This document shows positions 38,814-48,906 of a DNA stretch of 64,000 nucleotides, one piece after another (within the stretch, counting starts at the first letter, position 1; each line of letters opens with the position of its first letter). A program made the position numbers and the translations under genes. The stretch is from Aureimonas jatrophae (GTDB lineage Bacteria > Pseudomonadota > Alphaproteobacteria > Rhizobiales > Rhizobiaceae). The notes under the pieces are model-generated. The model made no database searches. It had not been told where the DNA came from and worked only from the letters and a program-made list of their open reading frames with translations. The stretch is from the NCBI RefSeq assembly GCF_900104035.1, contig NZ_FNIT01000001.1, positions 807,262-871,261 of the forward strand. The letters are read 5' to 3'.

Positions 38814-40034
38814 ATGGTGGAAACGCGGGCGTCCGAGCGCCTCATGCCGGGTACGGCCGAGGACGTGCGCGCGATCGTGGCCGACGCGGTGGCGCAGGGC
38901 ACGCCGCTCGCGGTCGAGGGCACCGGCTCGAAGGGCGGGCTCGGCAGGCCCGTCCAGGTGGCCCGCACCCTGTCCACCGCCGGGCTGTCGGGCATCCTTT
39001 TCTACGAGCCGGAGGAGCTGGTTCTGTCCGCGCGCGCGGGAACGCCGCTCGCCGAGATCGAGGCGCTCCTGTCGAGCCGCGGCCAGCGCCTCGACTTCGA
39101 GCCGATGGACTACGGCCCGCTCCACGGACGGGCGCGGGGGGAGGGCACGCTCGGCGGGCTCCTGGCCTGCAACCTGTCGGGGCCGCGTCGCATCAAGGCG
39201 GGGGCTGCGCGCGATCATGTTCTCGGCATCGAGGCGGTGTCGGGCCGGGGCGAGATCTTCCGCAGCGGCGGACGCGTCGTGAAGAACGTCACGGGCTACG
39301 ACCTGTCCAAGGGCATGGCCGGCTCGTTCGGCACGCTCGCCGTCCTCACCGAGGTCACGATCAAGGTCCTGCCGGCTAGCGCGACCGAGACGACGCTGCT
39401 CCTGCGCGGTCTCGACGACGAGCAGGCGGCGGGTGCGATGGCGGGCGCCATGGGCTCCTCGGCGGAAGCGTCGGGCGCCGCCCACCTTCCCTACGACGTC
39501 GCAGGCCGCGTCGTGGACGGCGCGCTCGGCCGGGCGCCCGCGACCGCGATCCGCCTGGAGGGCATCGCGCCGTCGGTGGCGGCGCGCGCCGACCATCTGG
39601 CACGCGGCCTGGAGCGCCTGGGAAGCCTGGAGCGGCTGGAGGGGGAGGCCTCGGTCCGCTTCTGGCGCGACGTGCGCGACGCAAGACCCTTCGCCGACGG
39701 GACCGAGCGCCCGGTCTGGCGCGTGTCGCTCGCCCCGACCCATGCACCGGCCTTCGTCATGGACCTGCGCATGGGGGCGGGCACGGATGCCTTCTACGAC
39801 TGGCAGGGCGGCCTCGTCTGGCTGCGCATGGAGGCGGGCGCGGACGAGGCGCTGGTGCGCGGTCTCGTCGCGCGCCATGGCGGGGGCCACGCGACCCTGG
39901 TGCGCGCGAGCGTGGCCGAGCGCGCCGCAACGCCGGTCTTTCAGCCGCAACCGGCCGCGCTGGCCGCGCTCTCGGCTCGGCTCAAGCACCAGTTCGATCC
40001 GGCCGGCGTGCTGAATCCGGGACGAATGGGGTAG
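38814..40034 (+). CDS. Glycolate oxidase subunit GlcE
   Basis: This 406-residue protein is a second, divergent FAD-type 4 subunit. It has the PLAVEGTGSKGGLG and TLGGLLACNLSGPRRI regions and YDLSKGMAGSFGTLAVLTEVTIKVLP, but its C-terminal half is shortened and lacks the full cap of GlcD. A TTG at 38805 just after the glcD stop is an alternative start. It is required together with GlcD and GlcF for glycolate oxidation. Confidence 0.92.
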   Translation: MVETRASERLMPGTAEDVRAIVADAVAQGTPLAVEGTGSKGGLGRPVQVARTLSTAGLSGILFYEPEELVLSARAGTPLAEIEALLSSRGQRLDFEPMDYGPLHGRARGEGTLGGLLACNLSGPRRIKAGAARDHVLGIEAVSGRGEIFRSGGRVVKNVTGYDLSKGMAGSFGTLAVLTEVTIKVLPASATETTLLLRGLDDEQAAGAMAGAMGSSAEASGAAHLPYDVAGRVVDGALGRAPATAIRLEGIAPSVAARADHLARGLERLGSLERLEGEASVRFWRDVRDARPFADGTERPVWRVSLAPTHAPAFVMDLRMGAGTDAFYDWQGGLVWLRMEAGADEALVRGLVARHGGGHATLVRASVAERAATPVFQPQPAALAALSARLKHQFDPAGVLNPGRMG

Positions 40035-40046
40035 GAACAACCATCC

Positions 40047-41390
40047 ATGCAGACCCACTTCACCCCGCAAGCCCTTCAGGATCCCGAGACCGCGCATTCC
40101 GAGGGCATCATCCGCAAGTGCGTGCATTGCGGCTTCTGCACGGCGACCTGTCCGACCTACGTGACGCTCGGCAACGAGCTCGACAGTCCGCGCGGGCGCA
40201 TCTACCTCGTCAAGGAGATGCTGGAGACGGGGCGGCCGGCCGACCGCAAGACCGTCACCCATATCGACCGCTGCCTGTCGTGCCTCGCCTGCATGACGAC
40301 CTGCCCGTCCGGCGTGAACTACATGCATCTCGTGGATCACGCCCGCGCCCATATCGAGCGGACCTACCGCCGCCCGCTCGCCGATCGCCTGATCCGGAAG
40401 CTGCTCGCCGCCGTCCTGCCCTATCCCCGGCGCTTTCGCCTGAGCCTGGCGGCGGCGCGCCTCGCGCGCCCGCTCGCGCCCGTCCTCGACCGCGTGGCGC
40501 CCTTGCGGCCGCTGGCCGCCATGCTGCGCCTGGCGCCGCTTCATGTGCCCGCCGCCTCCGCCAACGACCGCGACGGCACGCGCGCGGCCGAGGGACGGGC
40601 GGTGAAGCGCGTCGCGATCCTGCGAGGCTGCGCGCAACGGGTGCTCGACCCCGCGATCAACGAGGCGACCGTGCGCCTGCTCGGCCGTCTCGGCGTCGAG
40701 GTCGTGATGCCGCAAGGCGAGGGCTGCTGCGGGGCGCTGACGCACCACATGGGCCGGGAGGATGCCGCGCTCGGCTTCGCGCGCGCCAACGTCGATGCGT
40801 GGAGCCGTGAGATCGAGGGGCGGGGGCTCGACGCCATTCTCGTCACGACGTCGGGCTGCGGCACCACCGTCAAGGACTACGGTCACATGCTGCGGCTCGA
40901 TCCGGCCTATGCGGAGCGCGCCGCGCGGGTGGCGAGCCTTGCCAAGGACGTGACGGAGTTCCTGGCGACGCTCGACCTGCCGCTGCCCGCGAACCCGGTG
41001 GATGCCGTGGTCGCCTACCACTCGGCCTGCTCCATGCAGCACGGTCAGCGCGTGACGCGCGAGCCCAAGGTGCTGCTCGCCCAGGCCGGCTTCACGGTGC
41101 GCGACGTGCCGGAGGGTCACCTGTGCTGCGGCTCGGCGGGAACCTACAACATCCTGCAGCCCGAGATTGCGGCGACGCTGCGCGACCGCAAGGTCGCCAA
41201 CATCGAGCGCGTGGCCCCCGAGATCGTCGCCACTGGCAACATCGGCTGCATGACGCAGATCGGCTCGGCCACCGCGATCCCCGTGGTCCACACGGTGGAG
41301 CTTCTCGACTGGGCCTTCGGCGGCCCGACGCCGCGAAAGCTCGAGGGCCCGGCGTTTCGGGCGCTGCCCGTCCGCGAGGCCGCCGAGTAA
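40047..41390 (+). CDS. Glycolate oxidase iron-sulfur subunit GlcF
   Basis: This 447-residue protein carries electrons from GlcDE toward quinone. Two 4Fe-4S motifs lie near the N-terminus, CVHCGFCTATCP (about 31-42) and CLSCLACMTTCP (about 79-90), followed by two cysteine-rich CCG domains (GEGCCGAL near 229 and HLCCGSAGTY near 358). It ends 12 bases after glcE and just before a bidirectional terminator, so it closes the operon. Confidence 0.95.
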   Translation: MQTHFTPQALQDPETAHSEGIIRKCVHCGFCTATCPTYVTLGNELDSPRGRIYLVKEMLETGRPADRKTVTHIDRCLSCLACMTTCPSGVNYMHLVDHARAHIERTYRRPLADRLIRKLLAAVLPYPRRFRLSLAAARLARPLAPVLDRVAPLRPLAAMLRLAPLHVPAASANDRDGTRAAEGRAVKRVAILRGCAQRVLDPAINEATVRLLGRLGVEVVMPQGEGCCGALTHHMGREDAALGFARANVDAWSREIEGRGLDAILVTTSGCGTTVKDYGHMLRLDPAYAERAARVASLAKDVTEFLATLDLPLPANPVDAVVAYHSACSMQHGQRVTREPKVLLAQAGFTVRDVPEGHLCCGSAGTYNILQPEIAATLRDRKVANIERVAPEIVATGNIGCMTQIGSATAIPVVHTVELLDWAFGGPTPRKLEGPAFRALPVREAAE

Positions 41391-41392
41391 CG

Positions 41393-41418
41393 AAAAAGGC
41401 CCGCCGAAGCGGGCCTTT
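41393..41418. terminator. Bidirectional terminator between glcF and L,D-transpeptidase
   Basis: GGCCCGC and GCGGGCC form a 7-bp stem around CGAA, flanked by five A and three T. It lies three bases past the glcF stop and serves the convergent minus-strand gene as well. Confidence 0.85.
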
Positions 41419-41442
41419 CGAAGTCTTGTGACGTGGGGGCGA

Positions 41443-42219
41443 TCAGCCGCCGAAGATCGAGGCCAGCAGCGGGCGGCCGCCGGCCTTGGCCTGGCGGATC
41501 GAGCCGGTCTCGGCATAGACCTTCTGCGAGCCCGACGCGCCGGGCGCGAGCACCACGACCTTGGTGCCCTTGCCGACGCGCTCGTAGAGGTCGGTCACGT
41601 CCTCGTTCATCATGCGGATGCAGCCCGACGACATGTTGAGGCCGATCGTCCAGGGCTGGTTGGTGCCGTGGATCCGGAACATCGAGTCGCGGCCGTTGCG
41701 GTAGAGGTACATGGCGCGCGCGCCAAGTGGATTCTCCGGGCCGCCCGCCATGTAGGCCGGAAGGATGCGACCCTTGGCGCGCTCGCGGCGCACCATCTCG
41801 GCCGGCGGCGTCCAGCCGGGCCATTCGGCCTTGCGCTGGATGTTCATCGTGCCGCCCCAGGCAAAGCCCTCCTTGCCCACGCCCACGCCGTAGCGGATCG
41901 CCGTGCCGCCGCCCTCGACGAGATACAGGAACTTGCGGTCCGTATCGATGATGATCGTTCCCGCCTTCTCCTTGGTGGAGATGCGGACCGGCTGGCGCAT
42001 GAAGCGCGGATCGACCTTGCGCATGGCGTTCGGCTGGCGGGTCTCGCCGCGTCGCACCTGCGGCTGGGCCGGGCCGCCGGAGCGGATCGCCGCGCGATCT
42101 CCCGAGCGCACCCACTGTCCCGTGCTGTAGTCGTAGTAGCGCACCTGCTGCGCCTCGGCCGCCGCGGCGCCCGCCAGCGTGGCCGCGGCGAGAAGCGCCG
42201 CGAAGAGAGGTGACTTCAT
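41443..42219 (-). CDS. L,D-transpeptidase (YkuD/ErfK family)
   Basis: This 258-residue periplasmic enzyme has a signal peptide (residues 1-23, ending AAEA) and one YkuD domain. The active-site signature HGTNQPWTIGLNMSSGCIRM, with the catalytic Cys near 203, is intact. Such enzymes form 3-3 peptidoglycan crosslinks or attach proteins to the wall. It is the first of two related genes in tandem on the minus strand. Both have the same insertion, with WTPPAEMV near the middle of the domain, so a duplication is likely. Confidence 0.93.
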   Translation of the reverse strand: MKSPLFAALLAAATLAGAAAAEAQQVRYYDYSTGQWVRSGDRAAIRSGGPAQPQVRRGETRQPNAMRKVDPRFMRQPVRISTKEKAGTIIIDTDRKFLYLVEGGGTAIRYGVGVGKEGFAWGGTMNIQRKAEWPGWTPPAEMVRRERAKGRILPAYMAGGPENPLGARAMYLYRNGRDSMFRIHGTNQPWTIGLNMSSGCIRMMNEDVTDLYERVGKGTKVVVLAPGASGSQKVYAETGSIRQAKAGGRPLLASIFGG

Positions 42220-42348
42220 GGGAAAACCGTCCTTGAAACAAGCTGTTGGGAGAAGGATGGAGAGACCGGGGTCGGACGCAAGACGCCAAGGGGACGGGGC
42301 GATCCGATGCGAGCCTTCGGGTGGGCGATTTGCAACTTTATGTTGCCG

Positions 42349-43212
42349 TCAAAGCACAACAACACGCGCGCCCACCGGCACGCTCTCGTAGAGTTCGATG
42401 ACGTCCTCGTTGCGCATGCGGATGCAGCCCGACGACACGGCCTGCCCGATCGTCCAGGGCTGGTTGGTGCCGTGGATGCGGTAGAGCGTCGAGCCGAGGT
42501 AGAGGGCGCGCGCGCCGAGCGGATTGGCCTCGCCCCCTTCCATGCGGGCCGGCAGGATGCGGCCCTTGAGGCGCTCGCGTGCCACCATCTCGGCGGGCGG
42601 CGTCCAGGTCGGCCATTCCGCCTTGCGCGTCACGGCGTGGGTGCCGCGCCAGCCGAAGCCGTCCTTGCCGACGCCGACCCCGTAGCGTCGCGCCTGGCCG
42701 CCGGCTTCCACGCGGTAAAGGAAGCGCTCGCGCGTATCGACCACGATCGTGCCCGGCGCGTAGCCGCGCTCGAAGCGCACGGTCCGCGGCAGGAAGGCCG
42801 GATCCATCTCGGGCGCGCGCGTTTGCCGCACGGCGCCGCGCGGCGCGGCAAAGGCGGCCAGCGTCGGCGCGGTCGCCGCGGCGCGGCGTGCGGGGCGCGC
42901 CGTCTCCGGTCCGCCGAAGACGCCCATGACGCGGCGCTCCTCGCGATACGAGCCGAGCGGCTCCACGGTGCCGGTATCGTCGCGCACGATGCCGACCGGC
43001 ACGCTGCCGCGGAACACCACGGTTCCCGCCGGATAGGGCCGCGCCACGCTCTGGCGCGCATAGCCCGGGACGACGCCGCTGCCGGGCGACAGTTGCCGGA
43101 CGGCCTCGGCCGCCTGGTCGCGCGGAACCGAGAGCGGCGGGCGGTCGCGCGCGAAGGTCGGCGCGGGCAGAGCCGTGAGGAGGGCGAGGACGAGGGGCGC
43201 AATCCGGCGCAT
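42349..43212 (-). CDS. L,D-transpeptidase (YkuD/ErfK family), second copy
   Basis: This 287-residue protein is a paralogue of the gene downstream of it. It has a signal peptide (about 1-22), a longer Pro/Ala-rich linker to about residue 120, and the YkuD core with HGTNQPWTIGQAVSSGCIRM. It ends abruptly after the catalytic motif with VGARVVVL, lacking the short C-terminal tail of the neighbour, but no catalytic residue is lost. A 129-base gap separates the two genes, so they may be transcribed together. Confidence 0.92.
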   Translation of the reverse strand: MRRIAPLVLALLTALPAPTFARDRPPLSVPRDQAAEAVRQLSPGSGVVPGYARQSVARPYPAGTVVFRGSVPVGIVRDDTGTVEPLGSYREERRVMGVFGGPETARPARRAAATAPTLAAFAAPRGAVRQTRAPEMDPAFLPRTVRFERGYAPGTIVVDTRERFLYRVEAGGQARRYGVGVGKDGFGWRGTHAVTRKAEWPTWTPPAEMVARERLKGRILPARMEGGEANPLGARALYLGSTLYRIHGTNQPWTIGQAVSSGCIRMRNEDVIELYESVPVGARVVVL

Positions 43213-43358
43213 CGGGCGGGATCTCCGGGAAACGGGCCCGCTCTGGAATGCGGGCTTTCTGTCCCGAAGATGGGCCGTCGGTCCCCATCGAAAGGTGAAC
43301 GGGCACCCGCTCTCCCGCGCGCTCTGGCGGGATGGTTAAGGCCTGGTTTGCCGGAGCG

Positions 43359-44072
43359 TCAGCGCGAAAGGCGCCGGCGCGCGTCGCGCTGGATCGCCGG
43401 CAGGAGGGGTGCCGCCTCCGTCTGCGACAGGCCGGGGCGCAGGCGCGGGTCGTAGAGCATGTTGAGGATCAACCGGTCGTAGGGCGTGAAGCTCGTCAGC
43501 CGCGAGGTGTCGTTGAAGACGCTGTCGGCTGCGTCGCTATTGTCGTTGAGCGGTCCCAGGCCCTGCAGGAGTTCCTCCACGAGGCAGCGCCGGAACAGGG
43601 CGTCGCCCTCGTCGGAAACCAGAACGGCGTCGGACCGCGTGATGCCGTCGCGCCCGTAGAGCGTGCGGACGATGCAGTTGCCCGGCGTTTCCATGAGGGG
43701 GTTGCCGTAGATCCGGCGCACGGTCTCGCCGTAGGCCGCCCGGTCCACGACATGCACCGTGAAGTTGCCCGGCTCGCCGCGTGCGGCCATGGCGATGTCG
43801 AGGCCCCGGATCGAGCGTCCCATCTGGCGCACGAAGGCGCGCACCGCCGCGCTCCGGTCGCTGCTCGCCCGCGCCTCGATCGCGACGCGCACGGGGCGGA
43901 CGAACTTCTTGACGTAGCTCGAGTCGGAAAAGGCGCCCGTGTACTCGGCGCCGAACACCACCGTCTCGAACCCGCGAATCACCTCGGCCGGCGCGGGCAG
44001 CGGCGCGGCTTGGCCCGCCGGGGCAACGAGGAGAAGCGCCAGCGTCGCCAGCGCCCGTACCACTCGCCCCAT
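43359..44072 (-). CDS. DUF2927 domain secreted protein
   Basis: This 237-residue protein has a signal peptide (about 1-23, ending GQAA) and a DUF2927 domain over the rest. Family-like stretches are FVRQMGRSIRGLDIAMAARG, NPLMETPGNCIVRTLYGRDG and CLVEELLQGLGPLNDNSDA. The EELLQ segment with the preceding Cys and the pattern of a conserved Asp/Asn after it suggest a metallopeptidase-like fold, but I cannot assign activity. AGGGAGG precedes the start at 44072. It sits between the transpeptidases and tag. Confidence 0.82.
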   Translation of the reverse strand: MGRVVRALATLALLLVAPAGQAAPLPAPAEVIRGFETVVFGAEYTGAFSDSSYVKKFVRPVRVAIEARASSDRSAAVRAFVRQMGRSIRGLDIAMAARGEPGNFTVHVVDRAAYGETVRRIYGNPLMETPGNCIVRTLYGRDGITRSDAVLVSDEGDALFRRCLVEELLQGLGPLNDNSDAADSVFNDTSRLTSFTPYDRLILNMLYDPRLRPGLSQTEAAPLLPAIQRDARRRLSR

Positions 44073-44220
44073 CGCTTCGCCTCCCTGACGATCGCCGCCA
44101 CCCCTTGCGTGTTGTCGGCAACCCGTGCGCGCGCCGCAAGCGGGTCCCGGCCCCATCCACGCAAGACTTGCCTTCCGGACCGCGATGGCGCCACCAAGTC
44201 GCAGGGGCGACGCGAAGGGC

Positions 44221-44883
44221 ATGGCGATGGAGCAGGCGTGGAACGAGACGGCACGGCGCTGCGCCTGGGCGGGAAGCGATCCACTCTACCGCCGTTATCA
44301 CGACCATGAATGGGGTCGCCCGACGGCCGACGACGAGCGCCTCTTCGAGAAGCTGTGCCTCGAGGGCTTCCAGGCCGGGCTCTCGTGGATCACGATCCTG
44401 CGCAAGCGCGAGCGGTTTCGCGAGCGCTTCCACGGCTTCAGGATCGAACGCGTGGCGCAGATGGGCGAGGCCGACGTCGCCTCCCTGCTGCAGGATGCGG
44501 GACTCATCCGCCATCGCGGCAAGATCGAGGCCGCGATCAGCAACGCGCGGGCGGTGCTCGCCCTGCGCGAGGACACGGGTCGCTCGCTCGCCGCCTTTCT
44601 GTGGAGCTTCGAGCCGCCCGCGAGCGAGCGGCCGGATAGGGTGGATGCGGAGTATCTGCGCCGCAATCCCGAGACGCCGGCCTCGCGGCGACTGTCGAAG
44701 GCGCTGCGAGGCCGGGGGCTGCGCTTCGTCGGACCGACCACGGCCTACGCCTTTCTCCAGTCCATGGGCTTCGTGAACGACCACGTGGAGGGGTGCTGCG
44801 TGCGCGAGGCCTGCGAACACGAGCGCGCCGTGTTCCAGAGGCCCGATCCGCCCGAACTTGCCGCGAAAACCTCGATCCGCTAG
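44221..44883 (+). CDS. DNA-3-methyladenine glycosylase I
   Basis: This 220-residue base-excision repair enzyme removes 3-methyladenine from alkylated DNA. It resembles E. coli Tag throughout: [19 protein letters not shown] near the N-terminus, [16 protein letters not shown], and [25 protein letters not shown] near the C-terminus. The zinc-binding Cys/His residues expected of Tag (first Cys, the His of YHD, the His of NDH, and a late Cys) are all present. The start at 44221 has GAAGGGC upstream; an ATG two codons on is possible. Confidence 0.95.
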   Translation: MAMEQAWNETARRCAWAGSDPLYRRYHDHEWGRPTADDERLFEKLCLEGFQAGLSWITILRKRERFRERFHGFRIERVAQMGEADVASLLQDAGLIRHRGKIEAAISNARAVLALREDTGRSLAAFLWSFEPPASERPDRVDAEYLRRNPETPASRRLSKALRGRGLRFVGPTTAYAFLQSMGFVNDHVEGCCVREACEHERAVFQRPDPPELAAKTSIR

Positions 44884-44977
44884 GACGCGGCACGATTTCG
44901 TTCATTCTTTCTCGCCCCTCGGGCGGCCGCCGCTGCGAGCCCCGAACCGTGGGGCGATTGCCGGATCCGGACCCGCC

Positions 44978-46597
44978 ATGGCCAAGCCCCAGAAGCCCAC
45001 ACGCGTGCGCGCCCGCCAGCCGCGCGGCTTCACGGACCGCACCAGCGCCGACCTCGACGCGCAGGGCGAGATGCTCGCCACGATCCGCCGCGTCTACGAG
45101 ACCTACGGGTTCGAGCCGGTGGAAACGCCGATGTTCGAGTACACCGACGCGCTCGGCAAGTTCCTGCCCGACCAGGACCGGCCGAACGCGGGCGTTTTCT
45201 CGCTGGAGGACGACGACGAGCAGTGGCTGTCGCTGCGCTATGACCTGACCGCGCCGCTCGCGCGCTATGTGGCCGAGAACTTCGAGACGCTGCCCAAGCC
45301 CTACCGCTCGTACCGGGCGGGCTACGTGTTTCGCAACGAGAAGCCGGGCCCGGGCCGCTTCCGCCAGTTCATGCAGTTCGACGCCGACATCGTGGGCGCC
45401 CCCAACGTCTCGGCCGACGCCGAGATGGCCATGATGATGGCCGACACGATGGAGGCGCTGGGGATCGAACGCGGCCAGTACGTGATCCGGGTCAACAACC
45501 GGAAGGTGCTGGACGGCATTCTCGACGCGATCGGGCTGGAAGGCGAGCCGGAGCGGCGCCTGACGGTGCTGCGCGCACTCGACAAGTTCGACAAGTTCGG
45601 CGTCGAGGGCGTGCGCCTGCTGCTGGGACCAGGCCGCCGCGACGAGGGCGGCGGCGAGGGCGACTTCACCAAGGGCGCCGAGTTGCCGGCGGAGGCGATC
45701 GAACGCCTCCTATCCCTGCTTAAGGCTGTCACTCACGAAAGCGACGAAGCTGAGTTCGCCAGCCGCGATACAAGCGACATGCGGGTGACCATCATTGATG
45801 GACGCAAGCATTTCACCGACAATCAAGCAACCCTTCGCGGTTTGCAACGTGTGGCCGGCGAGAGCCAGACTGCGATGGAAGGGCTCGCAGAGCTTCAACA
45901 GATTGCAGATGCTTGCGAGACAGCGGGCTATGGCTCCAAGCGCATTCTGATCGACTCCTCCGTTGTCCGCGGCCTCGAATACTACACCGGCCCCGTGTTC
46001 GAGGCCGAGCTCCTGTTCGACGTCGTCAACGAGCGCGGCCAGAAGGTCGTGTTCGGCTCGGTCGGCGGCGGCGGGCGCTACGACGGGCTCGTGTCGCGCT
46101 TCCTGTCCACCCCTGTGCCCGCCACCGGCTTCTCGATCGGTGTCTCGCGCCTCCAGGCGGCGCTCAAGAACCTCGGTCGCCTTCAGGCGCGCCCCCGCTC
46201 CGGTCCCGTGGTCGTCACCGTCATGGAGCGCGACCGGATGGGCGACTACCAGCTGATGGCTCGCCAGCTGCGCGAGGCGCTGAACGCGCCCGGCCAGCCG
46301 GTGGTGCCGGTCGAGGTCTTCCAAGGCAACCCCAAGCAGTTCGGCAAGCAGCTGCAATACGCCGACCGGCGCGAGGCGCCCGTCGCGATCATCCAGGGTT
46401 CCGACGAGCGCGTGGCGGGACAGGTGCAGGTCAAGGATCTGGCCGCCGGAAAGGCGCTCGCCGCCGGGATCACCGACAACGCGGAGTGGCGCGAGGCGCG
46501 CGCCGGCCAGGACGTCTTCCGCTATGCGCCGGGCGATCCGTCCGAGATGATCGCGGCGGTGCGCGCGATCCTGGCGCGGGGCGACGCCGCCCGATGA
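44978..46597 (+). CDS. Histidyl-tRNA synthetase, alphaproteobacterial type
   Basis: This 539-residue class II synthetase charges tRNA-His. Motif 2 reads [16 protein letters not shown] at residues 118-133, VRGLEYYTG lies near 329-337, and [15 protein letters not shown] provides motif 3-like contacts. These forms match the divergent HisRS of alphaproteobacteria, which recognise a tRNA-His lacking the extra G at -1. Residues 247-328, encoded at 45721-45960, use quite different codons and are 57 percent GC against about 72 percent just upstream, suggesting a transferred patch. The stop overlaps hisZ as ATGA. Confidence 0.93.
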   Translation: MAKPQKPTRVRARQPRGFTDRTSADLDAQGEMLATIRRVYETYGFEPVETPMFEYTDALGKFLPDQDRPNAGVFSLEDDDEQWLSLRYDLTAPLARYVAENFETLPKPYRSYRAGYVFRNEKPGPGRFRQFMQFDADIVGAPNVSADAEMAMMMADTMEALGIERGQYVIRVNNRKVLDGILDAIGLEGEPERRLTVLRALDKFDKFGVEGVRLLLGPGRRDEGGGEGDFTKGAELPAEAIERLLSLLKAVTHESDEAEFASRDTSDMRVTIIDGRKHFTDNQATLRGLQRVAGESQTAMEGLAELQQIADACETAGYGSKRILIDSSVVRGLEYYTGPVFEAELLFDVVNERGQKVVFGSVGGGGRYDGLVSRFLSTPVPATGFSIGVSRLQAALKNLGRLQARPRSGPVVVTVMERDRMGDYQLMARQLREALNAPGQPVVPVEVFQGNPKQFGKQLQYADRREAPVAIIQGSDERVAGQVQVKDLAAGKALAAGITDNAEWREARAGQDVFRYAPGDPSEMIAAVRAILARGDAAR

Positions 46598-47757
46598 GCC
46601 TTCTGCCCGCGCCCGGCGATCCCGGCCCGGTGGCCGCAGCCGGCACGCCCTTCGACGCGACGCTCGCGGCGCTGTTTGCCGCGCGCGGCGCCGTGCCCAC
46701 GGCGACCCCCATCCTCCAGCGCGCCGAGCCCTATCTCGACACGCTCGGCGAGGACCTGCGCCGGCGCATCTTTCTGACGCGCGGCGAGGGCGGCGAGACG
46801 CTGTGCCTTCGCCCCGACTTCACCGTGCCGGTGTGCCTCGCCCATATCGCGAACGGCGCGAGCTTGCCGCGCCGCTACAGCTACAACGGCCTCGTCTTTC
46901 GCCAGCGGCGCGGCGAGACGGCGGAGTTCCGCCAGGCGGGTGTCGAGAATCTCGGCGAGCCGAACCGCGCCGAGGCCGACGCGGCGACGCTCGCCGACGC
47001 CTTTGCGGGGCTCGACGCCTGCGGTCTGGCCCCAGCCGCGCTGCAAACGGTGATCGGCGACCAGGCGCTGTTCGAGGCCTTTCTTGCGGCACTGTCGCTT
47101 CCCGCCGGCTGGCGCCGCCGCCTCGTGCGCGCCTTTGGCCGCGACGACCTGCTTCAGGCCGCTCTCGCAACGCTGGCGAGCGGGGCCGGCACGCCGCCGT
47201 CCAGTGATCCGGACGTCCTGCGCCTGGCGCGTGCGCGCGACCGCGCGGGCCTCAAGGCGCTCGTCGCCGGGCGCATCGAGGAGGGCGGCCTGCCGCCCAA
47301 GCGCGGCCGGGGCGCAGCCGAGATCGCGGAGCGGCTTCTGGAGAAGACCGAGCTGGCCGACACGCGACTGGACGCCGAGAGCCTGGAGCGGTTGTCGCGC
47401 TTCCTTGCCATCGACTGTCCGGCCGACGAGGCGCCCGAGCGCCTGGCCCGCCTCGGCGGGGACCCGGCCTTCACGAACGCCATCGAGGGCTTTGCCGCCC
47501 GCAACCGCGCCCTGCAGGCGGCTGGCGTCGACCCCGCCGCGCTGCGCTACCGCGCGGCCTTCGGGCGGCCCATCGACTACTATACCGGCCTCGTGTTCGA
47601 GACCCTCGGTCCGGCGTCGCCCGAGCCGCTGGCGGGCGGCGGGCGCTACGACCGGCTGGTCGGCTATCTCGGCGCGCACGAGCCCATTCCCGCCGTCGGC
47701 TTCACGCTCTGGCTCGACCGGATCGGTGCCGCGCTCGCAGGGGAGGCGAGACCATGA
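46594..47757 (+). CDS. ATP phosphoribosyltransferase regulatory subunit HisZ
   Basis: This 387-residue protein is a HisRS-like paralogue without aminoacylation activity. It keeps the class II core ([46 protein letters not shown]) but lacks the anticodon-binding domain. In the HisG short-form system it forms the regulatory half of the hetero-octameric ATP phosphoribosyltransferase that starts histidine biosynthesis. The ATG overlaps the hisS stop and its own stop overlaps hisG as ATGA, so the three genes are one translational unit. Confidence 0.93.
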   Translation: MSLLPAPGDPGPVAAAGTPFDATLAALFAARGAVPTATPILQRAEPYLDTLGEDLRRRIFLTRGEGGETLCLRPDFTVPVCLAHIANGASLPRRYSYNGLVFRQRRGETAEFRQAGVENLGEPNRAEADAATLADAFAGLDACGLAPAALQTVIGDQALFEAFLAALSLPAGWRRRLVRAFGRDDLLQAALATLASGAGTPPSSDPDVLRLARARDRAGLKALVAGRIEEGGLPPKRGRGAAEIAERLLEKTELADTRLDAESLERLSRFLAIDCPADEAPERLARLGGDPAFTNAIEGFAARNRALQAAGVDPAALRYRAAFGRPIDYYTGLVFETLGPASPEPLAGGGRYDRLVGYLGAHEPIPAVGFTLWLDRIGAALAGEARP

Positions 47758-48455
47758 CGCTGACCCTCGCCCTTCCCTCCAAGGGCCGCCTCAAGGACCA
47801 GTGCGTCGCGACGCTGGCGAAGGCCGGCATCGAGGTGCGTTCGGCCAGCGACCCGCGCTCCTACCGCACCGAGGTGCGGGGGGCGGACGGTCTGGAGGTG
47901 CTGCTGCTGTCGGCCTCCGAGATCGCGCGCGAGCTGCGCGACGGGGCGATCGACCTCGGCATCACCGGCGAGGACCTCCTGCGCGAGACGATCCCCGACA
48001 CGGATCGCCTCGTGCGCATCGAGGCGCGGCTCGGCTTTGGCCATGCCGACGTGGTGGTGGCCGTGCCCCATTCCTGGGCCGACGTCGAGACCATGGCGGA
48101 TCTCGGCGACGTGGCGGCCGAGTTTCGCACGCGCCACGGACGCCGCCTGCGCATCGCCACGAAGTACTGGCGTTTGACGCAAGGCTTCTTCACGCGCAGC
48201 CATGGCATCCAGAGCTACCGCATCGTGGAAAGCCTCGGCGCCACCGAGGGCGCGCCGGCGGCGGGCTCGGCCGACCTCATCGTCGACATCACCTCCACCG
48301 GCTCGACGCTCGTCGCCAACCAGCTGCGCGTCCTCGACGACGGGGTGATCCTGCGCTCCGAGGCGTGCCTGGCCACGGCGCTCACGCGGCCACGCGACGT
48401 GGCGGCCACGGCGGCGCTGGACCGGCTCGTCGCGCGTTTCCGCGCGCCGACGTGA
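47754..48455 (+). CDS. ATP phosphoribosyltransferase catalytic subunit HisG (short form)
   Basis: This 233-residue enzyme joins ATP and PRPP to give phosphoribosyl-ATP, the first step of histidine synthesis. It is the short form lacking the C-terminal regulatory domain, in keeping with HisZ next to it. Recognisable regions are [31 protein letters not shown] and [14 protein letters not shown], the last being the PRPP loop. The start overlaps the hisZ stop, and a hairpin follows its stop. Confidence 0.96.
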   Translation: MTLTLALPSKGRLKDQCVATLAKAGIEVRSASDPRSYRTEVRGADGLEVLLLSASEIARELRDGAIDLGITGEDLLRETIPDTDRLVRIEARLGFGHADVVVAVPHSWADVETMADLGDVAAEFRTRHGRRLRIATKYWRLTQGFFTRSHGIQSYRIVESLGATEGAPAAGSADLIVDITSTGSTLVANQLRVLDDGVILRSEACLATALTRPRDVAATAALDRLVARFRAPT

Positions 48456-48457
48456 AA

Positions 48458-48480
48458 ACGGCCGCCCGAGGGGCGGCCGT
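48458..48480. terminator. Hairpin between hisG and doxX, terminator mainly for doxX
   Basis: A perfect 10-bp stem, ACGGCCGCCC/GGGCGGCCGT, with a GAG loop lies just past hisG. The T run (TTTT) is on the minus-strand side, so it fits best as the end of the minus-strand doxX gene while also sitting after hisG. Confidence 0.75.
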
Positions 48481-48507
48481 CTCATGAGCGATGCGAGATC
48501 GGGTCGA

Positions 48508-48906
48508 TCAGGCGCGGGCGAGCGAGGCGCCGGCGCGGCCCGAGCGAGCGTCCACCGAGTAGGCGCCGGCACCGGCGGCGGCGAGCGCCAGGAAGCCGCC
48601 GCACAGGCCGATGTTCTTCATCAGCGCGGTCGACTGGTCCGGACCGAGATGGGCGAGAAGGCCGGTCGCCACGCAGAAGGCGGCGAGCACGTAGGCGACG
48701 ATGCGGGTCTGGAAGCCGACCAGGATCGCCAGACCGCCGAAGAACTCCAGCGCGCCCACAAGGTAGGCCATGGCGACGCCGCCCGGCACGCCGAGCGAGC
48801 CGAGATAGCCGGCGAAACCGGCCGCGCCGGTCAGCTTGCTGAAGCCGGACACGATGAACAGGATGGACAGGAGGATGCGAGCGAGAAGCAGGACGGCGGG
48901 GTTCAT
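48508..48906 (-). CDS. DoxX-family membrane protein
   Basis: This 132-residue protein has four membrane helices, starting with RILLSILFIVSGFSKL (the family's Arg and Lys-Leu pattern) and including GALEFFGGLAILVGFQTR. DoxX family members are associated with quinone or thiol redox functions, but most are uncharacterised. It is a single gene between hisG and fumC, both neighbours being separated by hairpins. Confidence 0.9.
   Translation of the reverse strand: MNPAVLLLARILLSILFIVSGFSKLTGAAGFAGYLGSLGVPGGVAMAYLVGALEFFGGLAILVGFQTRIVAYVLAAFCVATGLLAHLGPDQSTALMKNIGLCGGFLALAAAGAGAYSVDARSGRAGASLARA

Noticed and set aside
37881..41516. A long minus-strand open frame antisense to glcDEF
   Set aside because: It mirrors three well-supported genes and its predicted protein is a run of Arg, Ala and Gly without a family.
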